From: Infirmifilum lucidum | GTDB taxonomy: Archaea > Thermoproteota > Thermoprotei > Thermofilales > Thermofilaceae | Assembly (NCBI RefSeq): GCF_014876775.1 | Contig: NZ_CP062310.1 | Coordinates: 1,561,847 to 1,625,846 of the forward strand | DNA: 64,000 nucleotides | Reading direction: 5' to 3' | Shown: piece after piece, positions 62,257 through 64,000 of the stretch | How the letters are laid out: every line of letters begins with the position of its first letter | Position numbering within the stretch: the first letter of the stretch is position 1 | Notes under the pieces: generated by a model | Databases searched by the model: none | Seen by the model: only the letters and a program-made list of their open reading frames with translations | Told to the model about the DNA's origin: nothing | Position numbers and translations under genes: made by a program

Positions 62257-63341
62257 GGCTGGAAGAAGTGCTTAGAACACCATACCAGCCGCTAGCAGAC
62301 TCGCCGTCTACACGATACTACACAGACTGGAGGGCTTTCAACTCGTATTTCGAGAAGCCCTCCCCTCCGCTAGGGCTCTCGTGGGACGAGGATTTGCTAG
62401 CCACGCTGGGGCTCAAGCCTACAGTGATACTAAAGCCCACCGAGGTAGCCGAGAAGCCGCTGCTCGATAGAGCTGGGCTGATGAGAGTGCTAGGCTTTCA
62501 TGTGTACAACCTCAACTCTCTAGAGAAGATTCTCGTCACGGATACGCGGGTAAACGTCCTTGTGCCTAAGCCGAGCGAAGGCACACTCTCGGCACACCTC
62601 AGCATCAGGGCGCGCGGAGCCCCTGAAATTAACGTGCTGCTGCTATCCCCCGAGACAGCCGGGGGGCTCACTACGCTCACGATCGACCTACAAGTAGAGC
62701 CCGGCTCGAGTACAAGGCTAAATTACATCATCTTCGACTCTATGGAGTCCCCCACGGCAGTATTCCAGGAAGCCACCCTGGCCGACGGCGCTGAACTCGA
62801 GACTATAATTGCTATCGGCCGATCCAAGACGCTCCACCTCGAGACACGTTCTATGCTCACTGGCTCGAAGTCCAAGTCGTACACTAGGGCGCTCCTCGCG
62901 GCGAATAGAGGCTCTAAGATCACACTCGTCACAGACGCTGTGGCACAAGCGCCCGGGACAGAACTCGAAATACAGGCTGTAGGCTTCGCGAGGAACGGCT
63001 ACATAGCCCACAAGGGCTACGCGAGATCCCGGCGCGGGGCTAGGGGTTCAAAGCTCAGAGTCGCCTCGAGGCTAGTGCCTCTCTCAAGCCAGGCTAAAGT
63101 CTACGCTTCCCCAGTGCTTGAGATAGAGTCCGACGAGCCCAGCGAGGCTGGCCACTCAGTGGCGCAGAGCCCGCTTGACCCAGACCAGGCGTTTTACCTA
63201 CAGGCGAGGGGCTTCAGGCCCGAGGAGGCCGAGGAGCTCCTCGTCCGGGGCGCCTATAATAGCTTAGTTAACTTCAAGCCTGGCAGAGCGGAGTTCAAGA
63301 GCGTTATCGACTTGCTCATGCGAGAACTCAATAGAGTTTAA
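62253..63341 (+). CDS. sufD: SufD-like scaffold subunit
   Basis: A 362-residue protein with the SufB/SufD beta-helix core (HLETRSMLTGSKSKSYTRAL, VYASPVLEIESDEPSEAGHS, LDPDQAFYLQARGFRPEEAE). It partners SufB in the SufBC2D complex. It is shorter and more divergent than SufB, as usual. It ends the operon; no sufS, sufU or sufE gene follows. Confidence 0.9.
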   Translation: MRLEEVLRTPYQPLADSPSTRYYTDWRAFNSYFEKPSPPLGLSWDEDLLATLGLKPTVILKPTEVAEKPLLDRAGLMRVLGFHVYNLNSLEKILVTDTRVNVLVPKPSEGTLSAHLSIRARGAPEINVLLLSPETAGGLTTLTIDLQVEPGSSTRLNYIIFDSMESPTAVFQEATLADGAELETIIAIGRSKTLHLETRSMLTGSKSKSYTRALLAANRGSKITLVTDAVAQAPGTELEIQAVGFARNGYIAHKGYARSRRGARGSKLRVASRLVPLSSQAKVYASPVLEIESDEPSEAGHSVAQSPLDPDQAFYLQARGFRPEEAEELLVRGAYNSLVNFKPGRAEFKSVIDLLMRELNRV

Positions 63342-63390
63342 CTTTACATAAACTGGCTTTTTAAATTGCAAATATAAACCTTCGCGTAAT

Positions 63391-63401
63391 AGTATATATA
63401 G
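63391..63401 (+). promoter_or_regulatory. TATA box of the small basic protein gene
   Basis: AGTATATATAG at 63391-63401 is spaced 25-35 bases before ATG 63426 and gives a leaderless or nearly leaderless start. Confidence 0.55.
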
Positions 63402-63425
63402 AGTGGTAGTGCTGTAGGGGCATGT

Positions 63426-63581
63426 ATGGGCCAGCAACAAAAGGGTAAGATTAAGACGAGCGCGTCTTGCGCGCGTCGTAAAAAAGTAGAATCTCTTAAA
63501 AAATTTCAGCAATCAACAGAAGAAGAGCTTGAAAAGCTTACCCCTGCAATTTTAGATAAAGCATTTAAAGGAGAGTTATAA
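63426..63581 (+). CDS. Small basic protein, 51 residues, unknown
   Basis: ATG 63426 to TAA 63579-63581. The product begins MGQQQKGKIKTSASCARRKK and continues with a charged helix (STEEELEKLTPAILDKAF). Lysine-rich N-terminus and acidic middle suggest nucleic-acid or protein binding, such as an antitoxin. Codon use is AT-rich, unlike the suf genes. A TATA box precedes it. Not recognised. Confidence 0.5.
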   Translation: MGQQQKGKIKTSASCARRKKVESLKKFQQSTEEELEKLTPAILDKAFKGEL

Positions 63582-63641
63582 GTTAGGGATGACACCTTGT
63601 CTACAAGTAAAATAAAAACGGAATTAGCAAAGGTTAGAGGT

Positions 63642-63998
63642 TTAGCGTGCTAGTTTCATTTGTTTCTCTATAGCTTTTCTTACAACCTCAACTGTTACTT
63701 TATTCTCATCAGACACCTCAATCGCATCTTGAATTATGCTGAAAGCATGCCTTACATTTTGACTTGTGCTCTTAACAAAGCTTGCTATCTCAAATAGAGC
63801 TAGCTCATCAGCTATATTTTTACCAAAAGCCTCTTTTAGCCTACTTTTCATTATTTCGACAAGCTCATTTATGGAGTATGGTTCAAAAAGTAGAGCTTCA
63901 ATTCTAAGTGTATAGAAAAGCCTTTTTCCCACGAGCTTTAGAAGGTCATTACCGCTTGTTGAGATTAATATTAATCCAAGTTTAGGGATGCAATTCCT
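63642..63998 (-). CDS. Cdc6/Orc1-like AAA+ ATPase, C-terminal part (5' end outside window)
   Basis: The minus-strand frame is open to the window edge. It reads KLGLILISTSGNDLLKLVG (sensor 1 region), then FEPYSINELVEIMKSRL and a helical lid with VRHAFSIIQDAIE, as in Orc1/Cdc6 AAA+ proteins. It stops after the lid and lacks the roughly 100-residue winged-helix domain of true initiators. An ATPase linked to a mobile element is possible. The DNA is strongly AT-rich with AAA/ATT codons, unlike nearby genes, which suggests recent transfer. Confidence 0.6.
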   Translation of the reverse strand, partial: RNCIPKLGLILISTSGNDLLKLVGKRLFYTLRIEALLFEPYSINELVEIMKSRLKEAFGKNIADELALFEIASFVKSTSQNVRHAFSIIQDAIEVSDENKVTVEVVRKAIEKQMKLAR

Positions 63999-64000
63999 CA

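Overview
The window is archaeal and looks crenarchaeal, most like a Thermofilum-type (Thermoproteales) hyperthermophile. Supporting signs are the high GC content, many genes that start with no leader about 25-30 bases after a TATA box, frequent GTG/TTG starts, split Cas3 genes, a SufBCD set without the bacterial extras, a DUF763 protein, a P-loop ATPase of the mainly archaeal family, VapBC and HEPN-MNT modules, and a probable Cdc6-like AAA+ protein. No rRNA or tRNA gene was found. The genus is an inference from content.

Layout. 1-1.7 kb: end of a type I CRISPR-Cas locus (helicase Cas3' and HD nuclease Cas3''); no repeat array is visible. 2-9 kb: a membrane YdjM-like protein, a tiny membrane peptide beside a helix-turn-helix regulator, acylphosphatase, a Band 7 protein, VapBC and an ornithine-cyclodeaminase-family enzyme. 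9-12.5 kb: accessory DNA with a frameshifted nuclease-like gene, an unknown protein, an ATPase, a probable IS200/IS605 end remnant and a retropepsin-like protein. 12.6-18.5 kb: a complete oligopeptide ABC importer, clearly more AT-rich than its surroundings. 18.5-19.7 kb: a decayed cyclase gene and a nuclease-like gene, each with an in-frame TAG.

20-26.4 kb is the most unusual region. A three-gene ABC exporter is followed by two tandem copies of a gene pair: a small secreted protein with seven conserved cysteines, and a 475-residue cell-surface protein with one C-terminal membrane anchor. The duplication carried along the 3' end of the neighbouring methionyl-tRNA synthetase gene, leaving a scar between the copies, and the second small gene is frameshifted in a run of five G. 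I do not recognise either family. On the opposite strand follow a bacterial-type MetRS, a membrane-anchored serpin and a sugar ABC importer lacking its ATPase.

32-43.9 kb: a possible structured RNA, a secreted propeller-like protein, a Psr/Phs-type molybdopterin oxidoreductase operon with its TorD-like chaperone, then an HD hydrolase, a V4R protein, a cysteine-synthase-family enzyme, a multi-cluster ferredoxin protein and a methyltransferase. 44-51.3 kb: an MFS transporter, HEPN-MNT, and a restriction-modification cassette (5mC methyltransferase, MIG-type G:T mismatch glycosylase, endonuclease) bounded by 24-bp direct repeats, one of which is the 3' end of the adjoining regulator gene. 51.4-63.4 kb: DUF763, MFS, two related nucleotidyltransferase/CDP-alcohol transferase fusions in which different halves look degenerate, a PIG-L deacetylase, a saccharopine-dehydrogenase-like enzyme and sufCBD. 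The last 600 bases are AT-rich, with a small basic protein and part of a Cdc6-like ATPase.
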